Shown: positions 8,565-17,459 of the stretch, piece by piece
Numbering within the stretch: the stretch's first letter is position 1
Layout: each line of letters starts with the position of its first letter
Origin: Prauserella salsuginis
GTDB lineage: Bacteria; Actinomycetota; Actinomycetes; Mycobacteriales; Pseudonocardiaceae
Assembly: GCF_024648885.1 (NCBI RefSeq)
Contig: NZ_JANBBF010000013.1
Span: 186,001 to 250,000, forward strand
DNA: 64,000 nucleotides
Direction: 5' to 3'
Notes under the pieces: generated by a model
Told to the model about the DNA's origin: nothing
What the model saw: the letters and a program-made list of their open reading frames with translations, nothing else
The model's database searches: none
Program-made: the position numbers and the translations under genes

Positions 8565-9455
8565 GTGGAACTCAGGCAACTGCGTTACTTCACGGCGGTG
8601 TTCACCGAACGCTCGCTCTCCCGGGCAGCAGAGCGGCTGCTCATCTCGCAGCCCGCACTGACGAGGCAACTGCGGCAGCTCGAGCAGGAACTCGGCGCCA
8701 CGTTGTTCGAACGCATCCACACCGGGGTGCGCCCTACCGCGGCCGGCAGTGCACTCCACGAACACGCGCTGCAGATCCTGAGCATGGCAGATGCCTGCCG
8801 CCGGGTCGCACAATCCGCGGGCCCCGCACGGGAAATGGTTCGTGTCGGTCTGCCGCCGGGGCTCCCGCCCGGCTGGGTGCAGCGAGTGCTGGCCGAAACC
8901 CGGCGCCGCGTGCCGATGGCGGAACTCGCGTTCACCGACGCCAGTAGTACCGCTCAGCTCCGCATGGTCCGCGAAGGGCACCTGGACGTCGGATTGGTCC
9001 ACCAGACCCCACCGTCGAGTCTGCAGCACAGGGAACTCTTCGCGGATCCGTTCGGGCTGGCCATCCGGCCAGGCCACGCGCTGCGCGGGCGGACCGGCTG
9101 CCGCCTCGCAGATCTCGACGGGATGCGCGTACTCGCGCATGCCCGTGATCAGGTACCTACCGAACACGACCGGCTGGTCGCCGCCGCCCACGACCTCGGC
9201 ATCGCTCCGGAGTGGCACTTCGCCCACTTCAGTGAGAACGCGTTGGCATGCGCGCTGGCCGCCGACGCCCACGCAGTACTGCTCACCGAGGCGAGCGCCG
9301 CTCGATTGCTCCCTGATTGGTCATGGCTTCAGCTGACAGACCCACCCTTCTTGATGCGCACCTGGCTCGTGCGTCATCAGACGACCAGGTCGATCGTGAT
9401 GGACATCAGCGAAGTCATGATCGACACCGAGCGTTATGGGCCGGACGTCGCCTGA
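8565..9455 (+). CDS. LysR-family transcriptional regulator
   Basis: 296 residues. The N-terminal winged helix-turn-helix (LRQLRYFTAVFTERSLSRAAERL.ISQPALTRQLRQLE, residues 2-42) is followed by a two-lobed substrate-binding domain. It is divergent from the FAD-oxidoreductase/MFS operon, which it probably controls in response to the transported acid. I start at GTG 8565 because GGGAGG lies at the right spacing inside the last 16-bp repeat; extension to TTG 8415 would add 50 residues of translated repeat. The 242-bp divergent region contains the repeat array and probably both promoters. Confidence 0.88.
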   Translation: MELRQLRYFTAVFTERSLSRAAERLLISQPALTRQLRQLEQELGATLFERIHTGVRPTAAGSALHEHALQILSMADACRRVAQSAGPAREMVRVGLPPGLPPGWVQRVLAETRRRVPMAELAFTDASSTAQLRMVREGHLDVGLVHQTPPSSLQHRELFADPFGLAIRPGHALRGRTGCRLADLDGMRVLAHARDQVPTEHDRLVAAAHDLGIAPEWHFAHFSENALACALAADAHAVLLTEASAARLLPDWSWLQLTDPPFLMRTWLVRHQTTRSIVMDISEVMIDTERYGPDVA

Positions 9456-9663
9456 TCCGTCATGCGGGACTCGACGGACCTGTGCGCTGTTCGCCGACCC
9501 AACTCCGGCAGCTCCCAGCGAAGCCGACGATGCGTGAGTGGGGTGATCGGACGCGGCCGTGAACGTGGCCGCATCGGGTAGGTGCAGCCATCGGGTACCC
9601 GGGTGCGGACGCGCCCGGCGCAGGCGGTACGCTGTCATCTTGCCGGACACGGAGCCGGCACCC

Positions 9664-9745
9664 GGCGGGTTGCCCGAGCGGCCAAAGGGAGCTGACTGTA
9701 AATCAGCCGGCACTGCCTTCGGGGGTTCGAATCCCTCACCCGCCA
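9664..9745 (+). tRNA. tRNA-Tyr (GUA)
   Basis: An 82-nt class II tRNA with a long variable arm. Acceptor GGCGGGT pairs with ACCCGCC, discriminator A at 9745, CCA not encoded. The anticodon loop CTGTAAA reads GTA at 9698-9700. Its 3' part, from the anticodon stem onward, is the integration site of the element to the right, which restores the gene intact. Confidence 0.97.
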
Positions 9746-9746
9746 C
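9693..9746 (+). repeat. attL: 54-bp direct repeat in the tRNA-Tyr 3' end
   Basis: These 54 bases are identical to 32210-32263. The match runs from the anticodon stem to one base past the tRNA. The first mismatch at each side (9692 C versus 32209 G; 9747 A versus 32264 T) sets the limits. Confidence 0.95.
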
Positions 9747-9752
9747 ACATCG

Positions 9753-9798
9753 GGAAATGCCCCGGTGACCTGGAAAGACAGGTCGCCGGGGCATTTCC
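9753..9798. terminator. Strong hairpin terminator between tRNA-Tyr and int
   Basis: A 19-bp stem, GGAAATGCCCCGGTGACCT (9753-9771) with 9780-9798, has one G-U style mismatch and an 8-nt loop. It lies just inside attL, so the element supplies it, and it can end both tRNA-Tyr and the convergent integrase transcript. Confidence 0.85.
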
Positions 9799-9866
9799 AT
9801 GTTGTCCGGCTGTCTCCGGCTCGATCCGGTCCGATCCGGCTGGCTGTCCCCAATGCGTCCCCACGG

Positions 9867-11236
9867 CTACCAGCCGCGTAGCCCGCGTTCGACGCGCTCC
9901 CGGGCGGCCTGTTCTCCGCCGTCGATGCACTTGGCGTACACGCGGAGCAGGACCGACAGGCTGTGGCCGGCCCACCGGGCGACTCGCGGCGGCTCCACGC
10001 CGCTGCTGAGCCACTGAGAGACACAAGCGTGCCGAAGGTCGTAGGGACGCTTCGCGAGCGGGCCTGCGGCAACCTCAGGGGTGAGGACCGCTGCGCGAGC
10101 CGCGGCCCACGTGCGGGCGTAGACGGAGCTGCTGAGCATCGTGTCCTGCCGCCAGCTACCGCGGAACAACCGGCCGTCCCTCGCGGTGCTGTACGCGAAC
10201 AAGTGGTTGTGCAGCATCTCCGTGAGTTCGGGGGTAACCGGAACGGTTCTGCTTTCGCCGGCCTCGCGGTGTTTCAGCGCGCCTTCCTCGCTCACCTCGC
10301 CGGAATCAGTCCAGCCTCGGCCGACCTCTGGGCGGGAATCCTCAATACGTAGCTCGCCCCATCCGGACGCGGGCATCGAGAGGTTCTGCTTCTTCAGGTT
10401 CACAGCTTCTTCCGGTCGCAACCCTGCGTAATAGAGCAGGGCAAAGAACGCCATGAGCTTCTTGCCGGTGCTGTTCACTTCGCCGGCCGCGTTGATAAGG
10501 GTCCGGGCTTGGACCGGATTCACCACGGACGTCGGTTCCACGGTCGTCGGGGATGCCTTCCTTCGCTTCGTCCGGATCTCGGCGAACGGGTCGGCGGCGA
10601 GTAGTTTCTTCTCGATCGCGTACTGGACTGCGTTCGACAAAGTCACGCGCCGAAGTCGCGACGTATTGGCCGATACTCGGGTGCCGTCCAGCTTCTGCTC
10701 GATCGCTCGAAGGACCGCGCGAGCAACGTCGGCATTCTCCAGGTCTCGCACCCGCATGCTCGCCCGGTTGAGCCGTTCATATGCCTTGCTCAGGTGCGGA
10801 TTCATCTCCTCGGCTCGGCCGGCCGCACGCAGGATCTCGGTGACCTGCTTCCGAGTCCCTGCGTCGTTGACGATCGGTTTCTGAACGAGCGCCATCGTCA
10901 GTGGGATGAGGGACTGCACGGTGCTGCGCCGGTGGTTGGCGGACGAATCCGCCCACTTCATGTGCACGTAGTCCCGGGCGAAGTCGATCCAGGTCATGTC
11001 CTTGTCTGCGCCGCTCATCGACGCAGGCAACCCACTGCTCTTGCTGAACGCTTCGCCACGTTGCTGTGCGGCCTTCAGGTCCGACCGGAAGCTGTCGGCC
11101 TGCGGGCGTTTGCTGAACGACTCGCCGAATCGCTCGCCGCCGACGACCACCGGACGCGGTGGCTCGTGACTTTGCCGGCCTGGTTCTTCCGGCTCTCGAT
11201 CGAGTGGACGCGGACGTCGTAGGAGGTGGCGCTCAC
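9867..11236 (-). CDS. int: AICE tyrosine integrase with apparent N-terminal frameshift
   Basis: Site-specific recombinase that would integrate and excise the element at tRNA-Tyr. From 11150 down, a 427-residue frame holds the SAM-like core-binding domain and catalytic domain: Arg in YAGLRPEEAV, the RPYDLRHACVSQ box, WAGHSLSVLLRVY with the nucleophile Tyr. The expected N-terminal arm (VSATSYDVRVHSIESRKNQAGKVTSHRVRW) is present upstream but in another frame, starting at GTG 11236 and overlapping xis by GTGA. It joins GGERFGESF only if one base is restored near 11150. GTG 11150 could initiate a shortened protein lacking this arm. A sequencing error, a real mutation or a programmed slip are all possible. 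Confidence 0.85.
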
Positions 11237-11418
11237 GCTGCGACCTCCCGTTCGTCGAGCCAGCGTTCGAGTTCGGTGTGGCGGATACGGATCTCCCCGT
11301 TCGGCAACTTGATGTACTTCGGCGCGCGTCCCTTGGCGCGCCAGTCGTAGAACGTCGACGGTGCGATGCCTAGCTCGTGGCAGAACTCGCGGACCGTGAG
11401 GAAGCGGCGGGTAGCCAT
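11233..11418 (-). CDS. xis: Excisionase / MerR-like helix-turn-helix protein
   Basis: 61 residues, a single winged helix-turn-helix of the HTH_17 type (FLTVREFCHELGIAPSTFYDWRAKGRAPKYIKLPNGEIRIRHTELERWLDE). Such proteins act as recombination directionality factors and bend DNA at att sites. The stop overlaps the presumed integrase start (GTGA), the usual xis-int coupling. The promoter probably lies in the iteron-bearing gap just upstream. Confidence 0.88.
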   Translation of the reverse strand: MATRRFLTVREFCHELGIAPSTFYDWRAKGRAPKYIKLPNGEIRIRHTELERWLDEREVAA

Positions 11419-11506
11419 GTGCGGGTCTCCCTGAGGTGCGTGCGGGCGGGGGAGGCGACGAACACGGTGACTCCTTCCTGTCTGGGTGCACGGAGGAAAC
11501 GAACTT

Positions 11507-11631
11507 ACGAACTAATGCGCTGACCTGGGGTTTTGTTGGGGTGGGGTGGGGACTTAGTTCGTAACGTACGAACTAAGTCGCGGCGGGGTTCGGGTGTTTG
11601 TGCTGGTCAGCGATTTAGTTCGTTAGTTCGT
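11507..11631. promoter_or_regulatory. TTAGTTCGT iteron cluster, candidate origin or Xis/Rep binding region
   Basis: Five copies of TTAGTTCGT: direct at 11554-11562, 11615-11623 and 11623-11631, inverted at 11507-11515 and 11568-11576. Two form a 29-bp dyad, GACTTAGTTCGTA-ACG-TACGAACTAAGTC (11551-11579). The stretch is much more AT-rich than its surroundings and lies between the replication gene and xis. Iterons are typical of replication origins, but control of xis-int is equally compatible, and the dyad could also terminate rep transcripts. Confidence 0.7.
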
Positions 11632-12936
11632 ATGGTTCGTGGGGTCGTGGTCGGCGGTGGCGATGTAGACCTCGGTGGGGCGGCCTTTGCCGCCGGCGGG
11701 TTTGCGGAGTTCGCGGCGGATGCGGTCGGCGTCGATGAGCTGGTCCAGTAGCGCGGTGATGTGCTCGGCGGGTTTGTTGCCGCCGAAGTAGTCCTTGGTG
11801 ATGTCCTTGCGGGTGCGCCCGTCGGGGCCGGCCTCGGTGATCCAGGCCAGCAACTTGGCCGGGGTGGCGGTGTCGAGGAACAGGGCGCGGGCGGAGTCGA
11901 TGGAGTAGCGCACGAGCGCGGCGGCGGCGTCGAGGTGGGCGAGGCCGATCTCGTGGGTGCCGTCGAGGGCGGCGTGGATGCCGGCGATGCGCTTGCAGTA
12001 CGGCAGGGCGCGCGAGACGAAGCTGGCGACGGGTTCTTGGTGGGCGTCGGTGTTGAACTCGAGGTAGAGCTCGCGCCACAGGCCGCGGGCGTCGTCGGCG
12101 AAGTCGAGCAGGCCAAGCCGGCCGCCGGCGTCGAGGCGGTCGGCGAGGCCGGCGGCCAGGGACAGGGTCATGCCGGGGTCGGCGCCCTGGCTGTCGGGCA
12201 GGGCCTGAGACCAGGCCACGGCCAGGGGCAGGAAGCGGTTGTAGGTGCCGCCGGCCATGTCAGCCTCGGAGAGCTTGGTGCGGAACTCCTTGGGCGTGAT
12301 GTGGGCCAGTACGCCGACGTGCGACTTGGGCGCCACCCGCGCGTTGACGGTGAGGGTGGACAGGTCGCCGCCTTCCCACGCGGCGCGCAGGATCTGGGAC
12401 AGGCTGTTGCCCTCACGCTTCATCTTGGCCATCACTCCTCCCCATTCGTTCTCGAACGCCAGCAACCGCAGATCGGGCGGGGCGGCGTCCGGGTCCGATT
12501 CGTCGCCGAGGGCGAACCGCTGGGCCAGACCTTCACCGGAGGTGAGGCCGGACTTGACGTTGTTGACCGCGAAGTCGCCGTCGGCCTCGGCGATCAGCCG
12601 TTTGGCTGCCGACCACGACGAGCCCTTCTTGCCGGTGTTGGTGTGGCCGATGACCATCGGCCACACGAGCAGCGGGTGGACGTCGTCGCCGGCGCGGACG
12701 TAGGCACCATCGCCGAGGTGCACCCCGGCCGCGCAGATCAGCGAGCCGAGGATCGCCACCGGGTCGGCCTCGCTGGTCGGCGCGATCTTGTGGACCACGT
12801 GGCCGAGGTAGCAGTCGAACGCGCGGTCATCGATGCTCGGCAGCCACGACCGCGCGCGAGCCACGGCGGCAGCCGCGCGAGTGTCGAACTCGTCGGCATC
12901 CGGGACCGCGCGCAGCGGGCGAGCGGGCATGGACAT
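11623..12936 (-). CDS. DUF3987-like replication protein (putative helicase/initiator)
   Basis: 437 residues. The central region has a P-loop-like VIGHTNTGKKGSSW (about residues 96-110) and a Walker-B-like LLAFENEWGG; the consensus Thr/Ser after GK is Lys. Further conserved blocks are EGNSLSQILRAAWEG, HITPKEFRTKL and GGTYNRFLPL. The C-terminal part looks like a winged helix (DITKDYFGGNKPAEHITALLDQL). In AICEs this family is paired with a Prim-Pol protein as the replication module, and the start here overlaps the Prim-Pol stop (TGATG). Its stop codon lies inside the iteron cluster. Confidence 0.75.
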   Translation of the reverse strand: MSMPARPLRAVPDADEFDTRAAAAVARARSWLPSIDDRAFDCYLGHVVHKIAPTSEADPVAILGSLICAAGVHLGDGAYVRAGDDVHPLLVWPMVIGHTNTGKKGSSWSAAKRLIAEADGDFAVNNVKSGLTSGEGLAQRFALGDESDPDAAPPDLRLLAFENEWGGVMAKMKREGNSLSQILRAAWEGGDLSTLTVNARVAPKSHVGVLAHITPKEFRTKLSEADMAGGTYNRFLPLAVAWSQALPDSQGADPGMTLSLAAGLADRLDAGGRLGLLDFADDARGLWRELYLEFNTDAHQEPVASFVSRALPYCKRIAGIHAALDGTHEIGLAHLDAAAALVRYSIDSARALFLDTATPAKLLAWITEAGPDGRTRKDITKDYFGGNKPAEHITALLDQLIDADRIRRELRKPAGGKGRPTEVYIATADHDPTNHTN

Positions 12937-13814
12937 CAGGCAGCCTCTCGGTTCGGGACGTGGCGCGGGTGCTGGGCGCCTTTGGTCAGGGCGGCGTCAA
13001 CGACGCGGGCGATCTCGCCGGGCGTGCACCCGCAGTCGGCGCCGATCAGGGTTTGCGCCGCGTGCAGCAACTCGCCGCGGGCGTGGTCGGGCTCGCACAG
13101 CCCGGCGCCGACGAGCTGGCCGACCCGCCAGGCCGCGCGAGACAGCACGGCGTTGTGCTGGCCTGCCGGTGCGGCGGCGACGGCCTCGCACTCGCCGCGC
13201 AGGGCGGCCGCGGCGTATCTGCCGGGCTCGGTGACCGCCCGCACCGACCGCACCGGCCCCTCGAACGCGGGCCGTTGGCACAGCACCTGCAACAGCCACG
13301 GCGGCAACGGCGCCGGATCACGGTCGTCAACGAGCTCGTAGCCGCCGGCGGGCAGGGTCGAGCCGGGGCCGACGACGTAGCCGCCTCCGGCGCGGGTGTC
13401 GACGTGCGGGGCAAGCTGCCCGGCAGTGTTGCGCAGCTCCACACCCTCAGGGAGGGCGAAGTACAGGTGACGGCCGCCCGAGGGCGTGGCGACGGTGTAG
13501 GTCTCGGGCAGCGGCACCCCACGTTCCTCGGCCACCCGCGCGATGCCCACCGTCCCGTCGGGGTCGGTGTCGCCGGGGTCGGCGGTGTCGAGGTCGAGCA
13601 CCAACAGGCGGGACGGGCCGGTCGCGATGCCGATGTTGAACGCCCCGGCCTGCCAGCACCGGGTGATCCGCTCGACCTCGGTCGTCGCGCGTCCCTCCCA
13701 CGCTTTGATCGCGGGGCGCTTGTCCCGCGGGGCGAGCGGGAACACGTGCCAGCCCATCGCCGCGAAGTACAGGGCCCACTCGGTCAGCGCGGGTGAGGCC
13801 GTCGGGTGCATCAC
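12936..13814 (-). CDS. Bifunctional DNA primase/polymerase (Prim-Pol)
   Basis: 292 residues of the archaeo-eukaryotic primase fold. Motif I is LLVLDLDTADP (catalytic Asp pair), motif II SGGRHLYF, and AGGGYVVGPGS follows. The N-terminal WALYFAAMGWHVFPLAPRDKRPAIKAWEG is characteristic of plasmid and phage Prim-Pol domains. It would prime and extend DNA during autonomous replication of the excised element. A near-perfect Shine-Dalgarno (GGAGGTGATC) precedes GTG 13814; ATG 13811 is equally possible. The downstream DUF3987 gene overlaps its stop. Confidence 0.88.
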   Translation of the reverse strand: MMHPTASPALTEWALYFAAMGWHVFPLAPRDKRPAIKAWEGRATTEVERITRCWQAGAFNIGIATGPSRLLVLDLDTADPGDTDPDGTVGIARVAEERGVPLPETYTVATPSGGRHLYFALPEGVELRNTAGQLAPHVDTRAGGGYVVGPGSTLPAGGYELVDDRDPAPLPPWLLQVLCQRPAFEGPVRSVRAVTEPGRYAAAALRGECEAVAAAPAGQHNAVLSRAAWRVGQLVGAGLCEPDHARGELLHAAQTLIGADCGCTPGEIARVVDAALTKGAQHPRHVPNREAA

Positions 13815-14127
13815 TGATCACCTCCGCGGAGGTTGGGAACGGTCGGTGTGGTCGTCGTGGCGCGGGTGCGCGTGGTCATCGCAGTGCCTTCCGTCGTCAC
13901 GTTCGGTAGTCGAAGTGGGCGCCGGCGGTCCGGTGCGAGGTCGCAGGGAGGGAGCCGTGCCGGCGGCGTTGAACTGCCGTTCTGGCCGGGGTTTCGGCCC
14001 GTGTGCTGGGCCGACTCCCTCGCTTCCCTTGTGGTTGTTCGTGCTGATCAACGCAGGGAGCCGGTGCCGGGGAGGCGGTGAGGGAGAACTCCCTCGGATG
14101 TGGTGGCCTCCCCGGCCGGCGAGTTGG
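13815..14127. other. 313-bp non-coding gap between tra and rep modules
   Basis: Contains two similar GGGAGCCG(G)TGCCGG segments, near 13957 and 14056, and a GAGGGAG-AA-CTCCCTC dyad (14080-14095). A 114-codon minus-strand frame across it is Arg/Pro/His-rich and overlaps the translocase, so I do not call it. The gap could hold a promoter for the rep genes, or a transfer site, since the AICE translocase family recognises short repeats; neither is shown. Confidence 0.5.
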
Positions 14128-16323
14128 TCACGTCGGTTCGTCGGACTCGCCGTTGTCGTCACGCTGTGCGATCGCGTCGCGGATCTTGTCGGCGGCGACC
14201 TGCATCAGGCCGCCGGACTTGTAGGGCTCGGCGTCGTAGTCGGCCAGGTACTCGGTGAGCCGGTTGGGCGTCCACTCGCCGTAGGCGGCCCGGTTGTGCT
14301 CGGCGAGGCGCTGCAGCACCTCTTGAGTGCGCATCCGGGGCTTGTCGCCCATCACGGCGGCGATGTCGGCCAGCGGGTCGAGCTGGGTGCCTTCCTCGGG
14401 TTCGGGCTCGGGCAGTTCGGTCTGGTTGCGGAGCTGCATCGCTCGCCGGGTGACGCGGTGGGCGTCGTTCTGGTCGACGTAGAACGAGCGGAGCAGGCCG
14501 GGCTTGGCGGTGAACCCGCGCTGCATACAGGTGCCGATGTCGCCGGGACCCTCGTCGGTCTTGGGCTCCAACCCGACCGCGGAGATGCCGGTCTTGTAGG
14601 AGCCGGTGCCAAGTACGGCGTCGTTGCCGTTCTGGTCACCGATGGCGAAGCACGCCTTGTTCGAGGCCACCGAGATGATCTTCCGCGGCAGGGCGTCCTT
14701 CGACGGCTCGGGCGTGAGGAACATCAGCGTGATGCCGTACTTGCGCGCGGTCGACATCAGCTTCGAGGCGACCTCGATGGCGTCCTTGCCGTGCTTGCCG
14801 AGGAACAGGTTCTGGCACTCATCGATCACCACGACCCGCGGCCGCAGCCGCGCGTCCTTGGCCGCGATCTGGCGAGTGACCGCGCGGGCGTCGTGCTCAC
14901 GCAGCGCCGAACCCCGCACCGACAAGTCCTCGTAGAGACTGGTCAGGATGTCCATGCAGGCGTCGACGGTCTCGTCACCGGCGCCGGTGTGCAGGCTCCG
15001 CAGCCGCGGTTTCATCGGCTCGAAGTCGGCGTTCTCGGCCATGACCACGACGTCGATGTCCACAATCGGGTCGAGCATCGCCCCGAGCACGAGCGTGATC
15101 GCCAGGGTGGACTTGCCCGAGCCCATCATGCCGCCGAAGACGTAGTTGGCCTCGAACAACCGGCCACGCACCACATCGCCCTTGATCGTGATCCCGGCCG
15201 GCACGCCCGCGAAGTAATCCGTCTGGGCCCGGTCGAGGTCCGACAGCAGCGGCCACGGATCGACCGGGCCGGACAGGGCGCCCCGCTTGGCCACCCACAG
15301 ATCGAGCACGGCCGGTTCCGGCTCGGTGGGCCACACCTCGATCGGATACCGGACCAGGTTGTGCGCCAAGGTCGCCTTGCGCTTGACGATCTCCTCGACC
15401 GGGCACGCCGGCGGCAGCGCAACCTGCGCACGCCAGCCCTTGCCGTCGATCGTGGGCGGGGTAATGAACTTGATCCGCCACCCCTCCTTCACGGCCTGGT
15501 TGAACCCGCGAATGTTCAGGTTGTGCAGGGCATTCAGGATCGTGTTCTCGTCCGGCAAACCGTCCATCACATCGCCCTCGGCCGGCGGGGAAAGCCAGGT
15601 CGGCACCTGGGCGTGCTCGCGGCCCTGCTTGTACAGGTAGAACAGACCCAGCGCCGACCCGCCCAGCACACCGAACACCCCGTAGGCCGCGATGAACCAC
15701 ACGGTGAACGCCACCGCGTCCACCACCGCCCGGATCGGGGCGATGACGTCGGCGATGTCGCCGGAGTTGGCGAACAGCAGGAACCCGATCACCAGCAGAA
15801 ACCCAGCCAGGCCAAGAAGTCCGACCACGCCGGCCTTGATCCACTGACCCGGCGCCTTGATCCAGTCCATGACCCGCGCGTGGCGACGGTGCTTCTCGGC
15901 GACGTCAGCTTCCTGCCAGTACCGCAACGCTTCCTGATCGCCCGCCGCCTCGGCGGCCCGCATCTGCCGCTCATACCGGGAGGCGCCGTGGGTGTCGCGC
16001 CACCGTCGCCACGTCACGCCGATGCCGGCGACCGGGTAGGCCAGAGCGTGCCGCATGACCGTCTTCGTGCGCTGATGTGTCGTGACGGTCTTGACCACGC
16101 GGCCGACGACGACCGCGTCGCGGCGGTAGGCGCGGTACCGCTCCAGCGCCTTTTGCTTCTGCAGCTCCCGGTACTGCTCGGCAGTGACGATCTCGCCCTC
16201 GATCACCTCCGACTCGTCCACGCCGGTATCGGCGTGCTGGGTCGACGGCAGGTAGTGCACCGGCGCCAACTCCCGCCGCTCGGTCTCGTTCTCGTTCTGG
16301 TTCTCGTCGTCTCGGGTGCTCAT
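14128..16323 (-). CDS. FtsK/SpoIIIE-type conjugative DNA translocase (TraSA/TraB-like)
   Basis: The sole protein needed for intermycelial transfer of AICEs; it pumps double-stranded DNA through a hexameric pore. The 731-residue product has a charged N-terminus, two membrane segments at about residues 168-190 and 205-235, then the ATPase with Walker A FGGMMGSGKST and Walker B RVVVIDECQNLF. A C-terminal winged-helix-like part (MRTQEVLQRLAEHNRAAYGEW) could recognise the clt repeat. The start overlaps the preceding gene by ATGA. Length and domain order match the family, and nothing suggests damage. Confidence 0.92.
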   Translation of the reverse strand: MSTRDDENQNENETERRELAPVHYLPSTQHADTGVDESEVIEGEIVTAEQYRELQKQKALERYRAYRRDAVVVGRVVKTVTTHQRTKTVMRHALAYPVAGIGVTWRRWRDTHGASRYERQMRAAEAAGDQEALRYWQEADVAEKHRRHARVMDWIKAPGQWIKAGVVGLLGLAGFLLVIGFLLFANSGDIADVIAPIRAVVDAVAFTVWFIAAYGVFGVLGGSALGLFYLYKQGREHAQVPTWLSPPAEGDVMDGLPDENTILNALHNLNIRGFNQAVKEGWRIKFITPPTIDGKGWRAQVALPPACPVEEIVKRKATLAHNLVRYPIEVWPTEPEPAVLDLWVAKRGALSGPVDPWPLLSDLDRAQTDYFAGVPAGITIKGDVVRGRLFEANYVFGGMMGSGKSTLAITLVLGAMLDPIVDIDVVVMAENADFEPMKPRLRSLHTGAGDETVDACMDILTSLYEDLSVRGSALREHDARAVTRQIAAKDARLRPRVVVIDECQNLFLGKHGKDAIEVASKLMSTARKYGITLMFLTPEPSKDALPRKIISVASNKACFAIGDQNGNDAVLGTGSYKTGISAVGLEPKTDEGPGDIGTCMQRGFTAKPGLLRSFYVDQNDAHRVTRRAMQLRNQTELPEPEPEEGTQLDPLADIAAVMGDKPRMRTQEVLQRLAEHNRAAYGEWTPNRLTEYLADYDAEPYKSGGLMQVAADKIRDAIAQRDDNGESDEPT

Positions 16324-17459
16324 CGGGCCTCACCTCGCTGGTGTTCGTCGCGGAGCTGGCGGGCGTATTTCGGCGCGCACCGCAGCGCCTTACGGATCGA
16401 CTCGGCCGACGTCGGGTCCAGCTCGCCCGCCTCGATCGCGGCGGTGAACTCGGCGCGGAGCTGATCGAGGGTGCGGCTCACGCGGCCCCGGATCGGGCCC
16501 CGATCCGCCCTCGATTCCTGCTGGTCACCGGCCACATCGAGGGTCGCCACGCCACCCCCGGAATCCGGGGTCGATTCCTCGTGGTCGGAGTTCTGGCGTT
16601 CGGCGTCGGCGATCAGATCGGCCAGCGCCACATCCCACGCGGGGTCACCGGCCGGCACGCCCGACGTCGAATCCGCCGGGGTCGGGTCGATTGCCGATTC
16701 CAACCGGCGGCCGTGGCCGGTGAGGACGTAGCGGCCCGGGGCGTAGACCACGGTGGCGGTGCCGTGCTCGTCGAGTGCCACGGGTGCTTGCCGGACGGCG
16801 GCCCGGCGCACGCGCAGGCATTTGCGCTCGACCTGGCGGGCGAGTGTGGCCTCACGCCGTTCGGCCGGGGTGCGGCGCGGTCCGGCGACGGTGAGTTGGT
16901 GGGCGATGACACCGGCCACCGACACCAGGCCCATCGCCGCACCCGCGCTCCATCCGCGGTCCAGGCCGTGCAGGACGTTCAGGGTGAAGTTCACCCCGGC
17001 GAAAACCCACACGCCCAGCTGCAGCGCCCACACCGGCGCGCCCGGCGTCCGCTTACGCGACACCTCCACGGCCAGGGCGAAGGCCCACATGCCCAGCTCG
17101 GTCAGGATCGGCAACGCCAACCCGGTCGCCCCGGCGTAGAGGCCCAGCCCGTACTCGGCCATCGCCGGGACGGCCATCACGGCCGAGACCAGCGCCAGCG
17201 GCCAGATCAGCAGCCGCACGACATGCTCGGCGGCCCAGCCACGCAGGGCCCGCCAGCGGTCCGCCCGCCGCGCGGAAGCCTCGGCCTTCGCCTGGCGGCG
17301 CTGCTCGGCGACCTGTTCGGCCTCGCGGCGCTGCTGCTCGGCGCGGGCCTGCTGCTGGCGGATGCGGCGCTCGGCCGCGGCGTCGGCGTCCAGGCGTGCC
17401 TGTTCGGCCTCGGCTTGGCGGTCGGCCCGCTTCTGTTCCCGCAGTTCTGCCCAGCTCAT
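16320..17459 (-). CDS. DUF2637-like membrane protein with N-terminal coiled coil
   Basis: 379 residues: a highly charged Arg/Glu/Gln coiled coil (residues 5-65), then four hydrophobic helices (about 80-200, including WPLALVSAVMAVPAMAEYG and LTELGMWAFALAVEVSR), then a soluble tail ending in a small helical domain (SAESIRKALRCAPKYARQLRDEH). Proteins of this architecture accompany the translocase in AICEs and are thought to help plasmid spread (Spd) in the mycelium. It overlaps the translocase gene by ATGA and follows the previous gene by a 1-nt overlap. Confidence 0.7.
   Translation of the reverse strand: MSWAELREQKRADRQAEAEQARLDADAAAERRIRQQQARAEQQRREAEQVAEQRRQAKAEASARRADRWRALRGWAAEHVVRLLIWPLALVSAVMAVPAMAEYGLGLYAGATGLALPILTELGMWAFALAVEVSRKRTPGAPVWALQLGVWVFAGVNFTLNVLHGLDRGWSAGAAMGLVSVAGVIAHQLTVAGPRRTPAERREATLARQVERKCLRVRRAAVRQAPVALDEHGTATVVYAPGRYVLTGHGRRLESAIDPTPADSTSGVPAGDPAWDVALADLIADAERQNSDHEESTPDSGGGVATLDVAGDQQESRADRGPIRGRVSRTLDQLRAEFTAAIEAGELDPTSAESIRKALRCAPKYARQLRDEHQRGEAR

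Noticed and set aside
13818-14162. 114-codon minus-strand frame between the translocase and Prim-Pol
   Set aside because: It overlaps the translocase coding end, is rich in Arg/Pro/His and lacks a family or a convincing start.
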